Part shown: positions 45,555 through 53,786 of the stretch, one piece after another | Layout: each line of letters opens with the position of its first letter | How positions within the stretch are numbered: the stretch's first letter is position 1 | DNA from: Ignavibacteriota bacterium | Lineage (GTDB): Bacteria > Bacteroidota > Ignavibacteria > Ignavibacteriales > Melioribacteraceae | Length of the DNA: 64,000 nt | Reading direction: 5' to 3' | NCBI GenBank assembly: GCA_013112585.1 | Contig: JABFGH010000010.1 | Coordinates: forward strand, 113,871 to 177,870 | Program-made: the position numbers and the translations under genes | Notes under the pieces: model-generated | The model's database searches: none | What the model was told of the DNA's origin: nothing | The model's input: the letters and a program-made list of their open reading frames with translations, nothing else

Positions 45555-45739
45555 GCATATAACGGCATGGCTTTTCACCCCTCCGCTCTTGAACAGCGAT
45601 GCCGAGTGAAAAACCAATTGCTAAAATTAATTAAAATTATTTATTTACACTACAAACTTCAGAAGCAATGTTGCGTACTGCACAAAACCAAAAACCACAC
45701 ACTGTGTTGGCGGGCGAGTGGAAAAACTGGTTATATGGC
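45555..45739 (-). other. attC-like recombination site 2
   Basis: The two ends carry inverted gcatataac and gttatatggc. Inside, gtttttccactcgcccgc pairs with gcggaggggtgaaaagc, leaving single extrahelical bases on each side. The stop codon of the upstream gene lies within one end (ATATAAC) and the next gene's RBS and ATG follow the other end within 13 bases. Both are typical of integron cassette junctions. Length 185 bases. Confidence 0.55.
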
Positions 45740-46504
45740 ATTACATGTGTCAAAATACTCTAAAATTAATGGAATTAATTTATCCGATTCTTTTGTTGTA
45801 AAACCTGGCGATTTAGTTAAAAATATATAGTCGTAATCAATATTGGAAACAAAATTTTTGCTAGATATCCTTTGGATAGGAACTTCGTTTTCTAAATTAT
45901 TGGGATTTATATTTTTGGCAAATTCTGCAGTATCATTATTTAATACAAAGTTAAATTCTTTTTTTGTTAATTTTTTTAACTGGAGCACATTGCTATTTGG
46001 GTTGAATTCCTTAAATATAAACCATCCAACATCTGTGCCTTTGCCGGGTGGATGAATATAATTTAGTTGCTTAATCCAACCGCAAGCAATAGCGAATAAA
46101 AGAAAATTTCCTGGGCTTAAATCCGTTTCTTCTCCCGTGACATTTATTAAGTTAGGTCTTTTTTCAATAGGATAATTTAGTAATTCAGTTGAAATAAATT
46201 CATCTGTGCTAAAATTTCCAAACATTAAGCCAAGGTCTGCATGTGCATCTATATGATCAATAATGATAGCATCTTCATTTTTAAGTATAGTTCTTAAAAA
46301 AAGAAAAACCTCATGATGATGTTCAAAATATTTTCCGCAAACTCTTTTGTTTTGCAATCCACAATTGTTATCTAAGAAATTAATAACATTCTTCTTTTTC
46401 CATGTTTTATAATATTTGCTTGAAAGTCTTTCAGTAGAAAAAGAATTCTTATTGTTTTTTATGCTATCAAGAAAAAAATCTAAATCAATGTCCAATATTT
46501 TCAT
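45731..46504 (-). CDS. UPF0489-like protein
   Basis: ATG at 46504 gives 257 residues starting MKILDIDLDFFLDSI. With VCGKYFEHHHEVFLFLR and AIIIDHIDAHADLGLMFGN it matches the UPF0489 family, whose Asp/His clusters (LDIDLDFF, DHIDAHADLG) resemble metal-binding sites of the arginase/deacetylase fold. A hydrolase role is only suggested. The stop codon TAA lies inside attC-like site 2. It is preceded after 35 bases by a membrane-anchored protein gene. Confidence 0.75.
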   Translation of the reverse strand: MKILDIDLDFFLDSIKNNKNSFSTERLSSKYYKTWKKKNVINFLDNNCGLQNKRVCGKYFEHHHEVFLFLRTILKNEDAIIIDHIDAHADLGLMFGNFSTDEFISTELLNYPIEKRPNLINVTGEETDLSPGNFLLFAIACGWIKQLNYIHPPGKGTDVGWFIFKEFNPNSNVLQLKKLTKKEFNFVLNNDTAEFAKNINPNNLENEVPIQRISSKNFVSNIDYDYIFLTKSPGFTTKESDKLIPLILEYFDTCNAI

Positions 46505-46539
46505 AAGCAAGATAAAGTTTAAGGGAGTAATTAAAATCT

Positions 46540-47055
46540 TTATTTTAATATTTCAAATAAATCTAACATTCGGTTAATATCTTCTTCTGAAAATTCAATT
46601 TGATTATACAACTCGTCATTTATTTTTATAGCATCATTGTAGATGATGATTACTGAATTATATTTCGTTTCAATTTCATCAAATGTACTTTGAGTTACGT
46701 TCCCGTATTTATTTGTCAATTCCATTTCAGATAAATATACATCTTTTGCATTTGGATAAATCCTTAAACCAAATGGAAAAGTTCCGACGTTATACAACTG
46801 TCCAAAATAATTTGTTGCATATTCTCCCCGTATATGAAAATGGGCTAATTCATAAGTGCCCTCTAAGTTTTTTGAAAAAATAATATCATTTGTTGATACA
46901 ATAAAAATACGGTCGATTTGGCCGGTTGTATTTATTTTTTCATAAACATTTTTTTCATCAAAACTTAAAACCGTAGAAATACAACTTTTAAAACCAAAAA
47001 ATCCAATAAAAATAAAAAGAAGCACAACTCCGATTTTCCTAAGTGTTTTTTGCAT
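46540..47055 (-). CDS. Membrane-anchored protein of unknown function
   Basis: This 171-residue protein has one N-terminal membrane segment (IGVVLLFIFIGFFGF) and an extracytoplasmic remainder rich in Asn, Tyr and Ile. FHIRGEYATNYFGQLYNVGT is its most distinctive part; I recognise no family. It ends 35 bases before the UPF0489-like gene and could be its partner. It is the first gene of the minus-strand island. Confidence 0.7.
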   Translation of the reverse strand: MQKTLRKIGVVLLFIFIGFFGFKSCISTVLSFDEKNVYEKINTTGQIDRIFIVSTNDIIFSKNLEGTYELAHFHIRGEYATNYFGQLYNVGTFPFGLRIYPNAKDVYLSEMELTNKYGNVTQSTFDEIETKYNSVIIIYNDAIKINDELYNQIEFSEEDINRMLDLFEILK

Positions 47056-47396
47056 TTTAATACTCTATTTTTTGCCATATAATATATTAATAAGTTGCAG
47101 ATTTATTAAACATTTAAGAATTTCATACCGCATGTTTTGGAAGATGACAGTCGGCTGTTATCTTTTCGATAATAGCGATTTAATCCAATCCTGATACACC
47201 TAAACATTTACCCAATACCTCAGTTCGTTCAAACAGTAAAATAAAAATATGGTACTGGCCGGTTAAAAACAAAGTTAATATTTATAGAATAAATTAGAAA
47301 AAGTTATTGGATTAATTTATTTTCGATCTGTGTAAAAACCGTACGCTACGGCGTATAAATTGAAACGGTTATGAGTTTAATTTTTGCCCAGTATTA

Positions 47397-47440
47397 ACCA
47401 ATGACTTTGGCATAGCCATCCCTTTGGGGAAGTCATTGGT
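47397..47440. repeat. Hairpin element in intergenic region 47056-47518
   Basis: aaccaatgactt (47397-47408) pairs with aagtcattggtt (47429-47440) around a loop that itself contains tggcatagcca. Further palindromes lie at about 47340-47355 (ccgta/tacgg) and 47466-47483 (aacggttttaaccgtt). I see no gene in this 463-base gap. Confidence 0.65.
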
Positions 47441-47518
47441 TAATGGTAATAATAGTAGAGACATTTAACGGTTTTAACCGTTTATTGTTTTTTGAAAAAG
47501 TCACCTTGAAGTTTATAC

Positions 47519-49030
47519 TCAATTCACCTCATCCACATCATCAACTCTTAAAACAAGGAGTGCCGCAACTATCATTGAGACTCCGCCAAGCAGCAGCGCA
47601 TAAATTGCCTGGTCTGCAAAAAGTGAGCGGACAAAAAAACCTAAAATTGCGGCTGCTGTTATTTGCGGTATTACTATAAAGAAATTGAAAATTCCCATGT
47701 AAACTCCCATTTTATGCGAGGGGAGTGAACCCGTTAAAATTGCATAAGGCATTGCCAAAATTGAAGCCCATGCTAAACCAATTCCAAGTTCGGATACAAG
47801 CAGTAAGTTTGGATCTTTAATTACGTAAAAAGATGCGAGACCGATTCCGCCGGCAACCAGACTTATCATATGCACGGATTTACGGCTGGTTTTTTTAGCA
47901 AGCCACATTAACACAAAAGCCATTATTGCCGCAAACCCATTATACACAGCCATAAGCACACCAACCCAGTCAGCGCCCTCATTGTATAAAGCTGAGCTAG
48001 TATCCATTGCTCCGTAAACATGACGTGTAACTGCGGGAGTTGTATATATCCACATAGCAAACAAAGCAAACCATGAAAAGAATTGAACCCCTGCAAGCTG
48101 CTTCATTGTTTTCGGCATTTTGTAAAGATCATTAATAATTATAACCAGCCCGTTCTCAGTTTTATTTTGATTAGTGAACATTCCTGAAAAAATTTGCAGC
48201 AGTCCAAAAATTCCCGCTCCGCCGAAAAGAACCATCAACCCGTAATCCATATAAATGAAATATTCAAACACTAGCAGAAGAACCACACTTACTGCTAACC
48301 AGATCAGTCCATTTTTGTAAAGGTAGTTTGATGATATTAAATTTTCATTATACTCACGACTTGCATGGGCAGATGCTTTTGAATGTTCATCAAATGCTTT
48401 TAATTGTTCGGGTGAGTATTCTTTCGAACTGATCACTGTCCACAAAACAGCAAGAAAGAAAACCGCACCGCCGATATAGAAAGCGAACTTAACTGAAGAG
48501 GGAATTTCACCATCTGGAGCAACATTGGAAATGCCGAACCAGTTAGTCATCATATAAGGCAAAGCTGACGCAACAATTGCACCTGTACCGATAAAAAAAC
48601 TCTGCATTGAAAATCCGGTAGTTCGCTGCTCTGATGGAAGCATGTCCCCGACAAAAGCCCTGAACGGCTCCATTGAAATATTTATTGATGCGTCCATTAT
48701 CCAAAGCATTCCGGCGGCAACCCAAAGTACGGGTGAGTTTGGCATAATAAAAAGTGAAAGCGAGGCTAAAATTGCTCCGACTAAAAAATATGGTCTTCTT
48801 CGCCCGAGCCGGTTCCAGGTCTTATCACTCATATAACCAATTATCGGCTGAACAATTAAGCCCGTTACCGGGGCGGCAATCCACAATATTGGTATCTGCG
48901 AAATATCCGCACCGAGTGTTTCAAATATTCTACTAACATTTGCATTCTGCAATGCAAAGCCGAATTGAATTCCAAGAAAACCGAAACTCATATTCCAAAT
49001 TTGCCAGATAGTTAGCTTAGGTCGCTGCAT
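47519..49030 (-). CDS. MFS transporter, SLC45/maltose-type
   Basis: This 503-residue protein has 12 predicted helices. It starts MQRPKLTIWQIWNMSFGFLG and has IGYMSDKTWNRLGRRRPYFL, the loop 2-3 signature of the sugar:cation symporter branch; NISMEPFRAFVGDMLPSEQR is also typical. It is similar in kind to the protein at 36949 but not a close copy. Given the GH13 enzyme 11 kb away it may carry maltose or maltodextrins. It is a single gene; the accessory island lies between it and the rest of the α-glucan locus. Confidence 0.88.
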   Translation of the reverse strand: MQRPKLTIWQIWNMSFGFLGIQFGFALQNANVSRIFETLGADISQIPILWIAAPVTGLIVQPIIGYMSDKTWNRLGRRRPYFLVGAILASLSLFIMPNSPVLWVAAGMLWIMDASINISMEPFRAFVGDMLPSEQRTTGFSMQSFFIGTGAIVASALPYMMTNWFGISNVAPDGEIPSSVKFAFYIGGAVFFLAVLWTVISSKEYSPEQLKAFDEHSKASAHASREYNENLISSNYLYKNGLIWLAVSVVLLLVFEYFIYMDYGLMVLFGGAGIFGLLQIFSGMFTNQNKTENGLVIIINDLYKMPKTMKQLAGVQFFSWFALFAMWIYTTPAVTRHVYGAMDTSSALYNEGADWVGVLMAVYNGFAAIMAFVLMWLAKKTSRKSVHMISLVAGGIGLASFYVIKDPNLLLVSELGIGLAWASILAMPYAILTGSLPSHKMGVYMGIFNFFIVIPQITAAAILGFFVRSLFADQAIYALLLGGVSMIVAALLVLRVDDVDEVN

Positions 49031-49140
49031 TTAGTTTTTCCTTAAAAGAGTTTCAAGTGGTTTATAATAATAATTACAAGTTAATAAATACTAAATATTT
49101 TTATTAGCTTGAATGAATAAAAATATAAGATTTCAGAGTT

Positions 49141-49407
49141 TTGTCATTCCTATCTGCCGACAGGCAGGCCGGCAATCTGTAAGCCGGAATCAGTAGGATG
49201 AAAATTAGATTCCGCTGGAAAGATGTGGTATGACTCTTAGTACGAATATCTTATTAATAACTCCGGCATTCATGCCGGAGCAATATGCCGCCCGAAACAG
49301 CTGGCTTTAGCCAAAATTGTTTTGTGTTTGGGTTGAAACCCAGGAAAGTTTCAGGATTTGATTACACACCGACATACCCGCCTGCCGGACGGGCAGGAAT
49401 GTCGGTG
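49141..49407. repeat. Nested palindromes in intergenic region 49031-49449
   Basis: This 419-base gap has no gene. It holds a ctgccgacaggcag element (about 49152-49168), ccggcattcatgccgg (49263-49278), ggctttagcc, and a nested hairpin at 49367-49407 in which caccgacat pairs with atgtcggtg outside an inner cctgcc/gggcagg stem. The last is near the start of the PabBC gene but does not look like a known regulator. Confidence 0.7.
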
Positions 49408-49449
49408 CAATTAACTAAAATTAATTAATGGACGTTTCATTATTGATAG

Positions 49450-51303
49450 ATGAATATAGAACAACTCCTAAATACCGTAACAGCCAACAAGGAGTCCGCG
49501 TTATTTTACACGCCGGCATTTTATAAAAATGTAAAATCATATTTGTTTGAGAACCCCGTCGAAACAATAGCAACCAGTGATCCGAGTGATTTTAATAACT
49601 GCATAGACAAGATAGATGAATTGCTGGATAATGGATTAATCGGCTATGGTTATATTTCCTATGAAGCCGGGTATCTGCTTGAAGAAAAATTGATCTATCT
49701 ATTAAATCAAAAGCCTAATCAGCCATTACTAAAATTCCGGTTCTTCGAAAAAGAAAATGTTAAAACATTTTTAAGCAGTGAAATCAATTTTGGAAACGCG
49801 GCGGAGATAATTAAAAATACCAATCATGAAATTTCAAATTTTAATTTAAACACAGATCATGAAAGTTACCGGTCAGCAATTGGAAAGATCAAAAAATATA
49901 TTGAAGAAGGGGACACCTACCAGGTAAACTATACCGTTAAAGGAAAATTTGATTTTGCGGGAAGAATTGAATCACTTTTTCTAAAATTAGTATTTAACCA
50001 ATCCGCCCGTTATTCAGCTTTGATAAATGATGATGATAATATTATTATCTCCATTTCACCGGAATTATTTTTCTCAAATAATAATGGCGAAATATCAACT
50101 CACCCGATGAAAGGCACTGCAAGACGGGGGGAAAATATTCACGAAGACGAGATTGTTAAAAATCATTTGATTGAAAGCGGCAAAAACAGAGCAGAAAATA
50201 TTATGATAGTTGATCTGTTGAGAAATGATTTTGGAAGAGTTAGTAAAACTAATTCGGTTTCAGCCGATTCACTTTACAACATTGAGAAATATGAATCTGT
50301 TTACCAGATGACCTCTGAAGTGAGATCAGAATTGAGCACAAATAGATTTGCAGAGGTAATAAAAAATGTTTTTCCGTGCGGTTCAATTACGGGGGCGCCC
50401 AAGATCAAAACAATGGAGATCATAAATGAATTGGAAAATGAAGCTAGGGGGATTTACACGGGAGCAATTGGAATTGTTCAAAAAAATAATTGGATTTTCA
50501 ACGTAGGTATCCGAACTATTTTAATTGATCAAATGTTAAGCAAAGGAGAAATTGGAATTGGCAGCGGTATTGTTTGGGACAGTGATGCGGATGAAGAATA
50601 CAATGAGGTTCTTCTTAAAAGTAATTTTTTAATCAAGCCGAAAAAATATTTTGAACTTTTTGAAACTATGCTGATTGAAAATGGAAAAATATTTTTGCTT
50701 GATGAACATTTGGAGAGATTAGGAACAGCCTCGGAATTTTTTCTTTTTATTTTTGATTTGGCAAAAATTTCGTCAGCACTATTTAAGGCAGTTGAAATTC
50801 TCGATGCCTCCAAAAAATATAAAGTAAAGTTGAGTTTAACCAAATGGGGCGAAACCAAAATTGAAGTATCAGAAATTGTTGACTCCAAGAGTAATTATAA
50901 AGTCGCAATCTCAACCAAGAAAATTGATTCTGAGAATTCCTTTTATTATTTCAAGACAACCAACAGAGAATTGTATTCTAATGAGCTAAAAAAGTATAGT
51001 GAGCAAGGATTTGATGAGGTAATATTTTTTAATGAGAAGGATGAGTTATGCGAAGGATCTTTCACAAATATATTTGTAAAAATTAATGATGCTTGGTTTA
51101 CTCCTCCTGTAAATTGCGGATTGTTAAATGGAGTTTACCGGCAGTATTTGATTGATAATGATAAATCGATAAATGAAAAAATTTTGACGATGAATGATTT
51201 GATTGATGCCGATGAAATTATTTTAACAAACTCTGTTAGGAAAACTATCAAGGTTGGATCTATTTATTTAGAAAATAAATTGTTAAAGAAATTCAATGTT
51301 TGA
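49450..51303 (+). CDS. Bifunctional aminodeoxychorismate synthase component I / aminodeoxychorismate lyase (PabB-PabC fusion)
   Basis: This 617-residue protein makes p-aminobenzoate for folate. The N-terminal part (to about 400) is the chorismate-binding PabB domain, with HPMKGTARRGENIHEDEI, NIMIVDLLRNDFGRVSKTN and FPCGSITGAPKIKTMEI. The C-terminal part (about 405-617) is the PLP-dependent class IV aminotransferase-like lyase, with FETMLIENGKIFLLDEHLER, EGSFTNIFV and CGLLNGVYRQYLI. Such fusions are known. The glutamine amidotransferase PabA is not in the window. A terminator follows at 51344. Confidence 0.92.
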   Translation: MNIEQLLNTVTANKESALFYTPAFYKNVKSYLFENPVETIATSDPSDFNNCIDKIDELLDNGLIGYGYISYEAGYLLEEKLIYLLNQKPNQPLLKFRFFEKENVKTFLSSEINFGNAAEIIKNTNHEISNFNLNTDHESYRSAIGKIKKYIEEGDTYQVNYTVKGKFDFAGRIESLFLKLVFNQSARYSALINDDDNIIISISPELFFSNNNGEISTHPMKGTARRGENIHEDEIVKNHLIESGKNRAENIMIVDLLRNDFGRVSKTNSVSADSLYNIEKYESVYQMTSEVRSELSTNRFAEVIKNVFPCGSITGAPKIKTMEIINELENEARGIYTGAIGIVQKNNWIFNVGIRTILIDQMLSKGEIGIGSGIVWDSDADEEYNEVLLKSNFLIKPKKYFELFETMLIENGKIFLLDEHLERLGTASEFFLFIFDLAKISSALFKAVEILDASKKYKVKLSLTKWGETKIEVSEIVDSKSNYKVAISTKKIDSENSFYYFKTTNRELYSNELKKYSEQGFDEVIFFNEKDELCEGSFTNIFVKINDAWFTPPVNCGLLNGVYRQYLIDNDKSINEKILTMNDLIDADEIILTNSVRKTIKVGSIYLENKLLKKFNV

Positions 51304-51343
51304 AGATGGTATCTCTGAAATGGATGTGATCTCGAGAGATTAG

Positions 51344-51376
51344 AAAAACCCAACTTCTTTGAGAAGTTGGGTTTTT
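51344..51376 (+). terminator. Rho-independent terminator after pabBC
   Basis: aaaacccaacttct pairs with agaagttgggtttt around a two- to three-base loop, followed by t's. It lies 40 bases behind the stop codon. Confidence 0.9.
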
Positions 51377-51469
51377 GGGAAGCCATGTCTGCTATGTAAT
51401 TTTCATTTATGTAGATTATAATAAAAATCATTATTTTGGAATTCCATCTTATCATTTCAAAAACAAATT

Positions 51470-52519
51470 ATGAAAAGTTCAAAAAATAATACTTCAAATA
51501 GAAAGCAAGACCATATTAAAATATGCCTGGAAGATGATGTGCAATTTAAGAGCAAGACGACCGGTTTTGAGAAGTATGAATTTGAACATTTTGCAATTAC
51601 TGAATTGACATTAGATGAAATTGATCTATCAACTGAATTTTTCGCCAAAAAAATATCTTACCCCTTTTTAATTTCATGTATGACAGGGGGAACAATTGAG
51701 GCAGAGTCAATTAATGCAAAACTTGCCGAGGCTGCAGAGCAATTAAACATTCCGATCGGTGTCGGCAGTCAACGGCAGTTACTGGAAGACGATAAGTATA
51801 TTGCTTCATTTAAAATTATTTCTGAAACGGTAAAATCAGTTCCGATAATAGGTAATATTGGCGCAGCGGAATTTTCGAAGTTTGATAATCCGGCTGATAA
51901 AATTATGTATTTATCAGAAGCAGTCAACGCATCAGCGATGGTTATTCATGTAAATCCGCTTCAAGAACTTTTTCAAATTGAGGGCACACCTAATTTTAAA
52001 GGCTTACAAAAAAATCTGGAAATTGTCTGTGCGAAAATTTCAATTCCAATAATTGTGAAGGAAGTTGGATCGGGGATAAGCAGACGTGCGGCAAAAATAT
52101 TGCTTGATTGCGGTGTTAAAGGAATTGATATTGCCGGAGCAGGCGGTACTAGCTGGTCGGGAGTTGAAATGAAAAGAAATAAAAATTCATACAATGAATA
52201 TTTTTGGGATTGGGGTTTGCCGACTTCTTTTTGTATTAAGGAACTTTTTAAACTTAAAAAGGATTATGACTTTATGCTTATCGGTTCCGGCGGAATAAGC
52301 AAACCTGAAGATGCTGCAAAAGCCCTTGCACTGGGTGCAGACATTTCTGCTTCCGCAGGAATTCTTTTAAAGGAAGTAGCAGCAAACGGCGTTGAAGGTG
52401 TAACTAATTTATTATTAAATTGGTTTTTCAATTTGAAAAAAATAATGTACTTAACAAATTGTAAAAATATTTCTGAACTGAAAAATGTTAATCTGATAAA
52501 AAAAGAGGATTTGTTTTGA
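51470..52519 (+). CDS. fni: Type 2 isopentenyl-diphosphate Δ-isomerase
   Basis: This FMN- and NADPH-dependent enzyme interconverts IPP and DMAPP. It has 349 residues, the usual size. Signature segments are FLISCMTGGTIEAESIN, GVGSQRQLLED, MVIHVNPLQELFQIEG, IIVKEVGSGISRRAAKIL, DIAGAGGTSWSGVE and IGSGGISKPEDAAKALALGA. It overlaps the polyprenyl synthase gene that follows by four bases, so isoprenoid precursor balancing and chain elongation are coupled. Confidence 0.94.
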   Translation: MKSSKNNTSNRKQDHIKICLEDDVQFKSKTTGFEKYEFEHFAITELTLDEIDLSTEFFAKKISYPFLISCMTGGTIEAESINAKLAEAAEQLNIPIGVGSQRQLLEDDKYIASFKIISETVKSVPIIGNIGAAEFSKFDNPADKIMYLSEAVNASAMVIHVNPLQELFQIEGTPNFKGLQKNLEIVCAKISIPIIVKEVGSGISRRAAKILLDCGVKGIDIAGAGGTSWSGVEMKRNKNSYNEYFWDWGLPTSFCIKELFKLKKDYDFMLIGSGGISKPEDAAKALALGADISASAGILLKEVAANGVEGVTNLLLNWFFNLKKIMYLTNCKNISELKNVNLIKKEDLF

Positions 52520-53514
52520 ATTTATCCCACGGTGATAAATATTATCAAAATATTTACGCTAAAGAAGTTAAAAAGATAGAAACCAAGCTTAGTCAATTAT
52601 TAAAAGGGAGAAAACCAAAATCATTATATGATCCCTGCGAATATATAATTACCGGCGGCGGAAAACGGCTGCGACCGTTTATTGTTCTGCTTGCATGTAA
52701 AGCGGTCGGCGCAAAATTCAGTGATGCATATAATGCCGCAATCGGAGTAGAAGTACTTCATAATTTTACTCTTGTGCATGATGATATTATGGACAATGCA
52801 AAAATTAGAAGAGGAAGACCAACTACTCACATTAAGTTTGATACTAACACTGCAATTTTAGCCGGTGATAATTTAATTGCCGAAGCATACCACAGTTTGC
52901 TTAAAGACTGCAAGGACAACGATAAATTAGTTTTGGATACTTTTACAAAAGGAATTACAGAAATTTGCGAAGGTCAAAGCTACGATAAAGATTTTGAGAA
53001 TCAGCAAAAAGTTACTATTGATGAATACAAAACGATGATTCTCAAAAAGACTGCGGTGATGGTACAAATGTGCTGCTCAATTGGAGCACAGATTGGCAAG
53101 GGAACTAAGAAGGAGGTTCGCGCGCTCGAAAACTACGGTCGTAATCTGGGAATGGCATTTCAGATTCAAGATGACCTGCTTGATATTTTTGGGGATGAAA
53201 AAGAGTTTGGTAAAACTGTCGGCGGTGATTTAATCGAAGGAAAAAAAACTTTCCTCTTCTTAAAAGCTTTTGAAAAAGCAAAAGGGAAAGACCTTGCCGA
53301 GTTGAAGAAGGTAATAACTAATTCCGGAGTCAGAAAAAATCAGATTAAAAAATATAGAGATTTGTATATTAGTCTTGGTGTTATTGATGAAACGGAAAAA
53401 GAAGTAGAGAAATATACCAAGTATGCACTTAGATCATTAAAGAATATAAATGACAGCGAGTCGAAAGAAATGCTTATATGGCTTGCTAATACTCTAATTA
53501 AACGAAGTAAATAA
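52516..53514 (+). CDS. Polyprenyl diphosphate synthase
   Basis: This trans-prenyltransferase elongates isoprenoid chains. It has 332 residues, and both aspartate-rich motifs are complete: FARM as LVHDDIMDN and SARM as FQIQDDLLDIFGD. GGGKRLRPFIVLLA precedes the FARM. The chain length cannot be set from sequence by eye, though the size and context fit a farnesyl to octaprenyl synthase. It starts with TTG overlapping the fni stop and its stop overlaps the HPr start (TAATG). Confidence 0.92.
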   Translation: MNLSHGDKYYQNIYAKEVKKIETKLSQLLKGRKPKSLYDPCEYIITGGGKRLRPFIVLLACKAVGAKFSDAYNAAIGVEVLHNFTLVHDDIMDNAKIRRGRPTTHIKFDTNTAILAGDNLIAEAYHSLLKDCKDNDKLVLDTFTKGITEICEGQSYDKDFENQQKVTIDEYKTMILKKTAVMVQMCCSIGAQIGKGTKKEVRALENYGRNLGMAFQIQDDLLDIFGDEKEFGKTVGGDLIEGKKTFLFLKAFEKAKGKDLAELKKVITNSGVRKNQIKKYRDLYISLGVIDETEKEVEKYTKYALRSLKNINDSESKEMLIWLANTLIKRSK

Positions 53515-53780
53515 TGCTGGAAAAGAAAGTCGTTATTGTAAATGATGCAGGTTTGCACACACGACCTGCTGCAACAATTGTAAAATTAGCCGCAAAATAT
53601 AAATCTGATTTATTCATCATTAAAGATGGTCTGGAAATTAATGGAAAATCTATTATTGGAGTTATGACACTTGCTGCGGAAAAAGGATCGGAATTGATTT
53701 TAAGATTTGACGGTGAAGATGAGGAGCAGGCGGCTGAAGAAATTATAGATTATTTTAAACGCGGATTTGATGAGATGTAA
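53514..53780 (+). CDS. ptsH: HPr phosphocarrier protein
   Basis: This 88-residue protein carries phosphate from enzyme I. His15 lies in GLHTRPAATIV, and the regulatory Ser46 is present in GKSIIGVMTLAAEKG, so it could be phosphorylated by an HPr kinase. It overlaps the preceding gene by one base, and enzyme I follows six bases after. No PTS permease is in the window, which is common in this group and suggests a regulatory or incomplete PTS. Confidence 0.95.
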   Translation: MLEKKVVIVNDAGLHTRPAATIVKLAAKYKSDLFIIKDGLEINGKSIIGVMTLAAEKGSELILRFDGEDEEQAAEEIIDYFKRGFDEM

Positions 53781-53786
53781 AATAAT

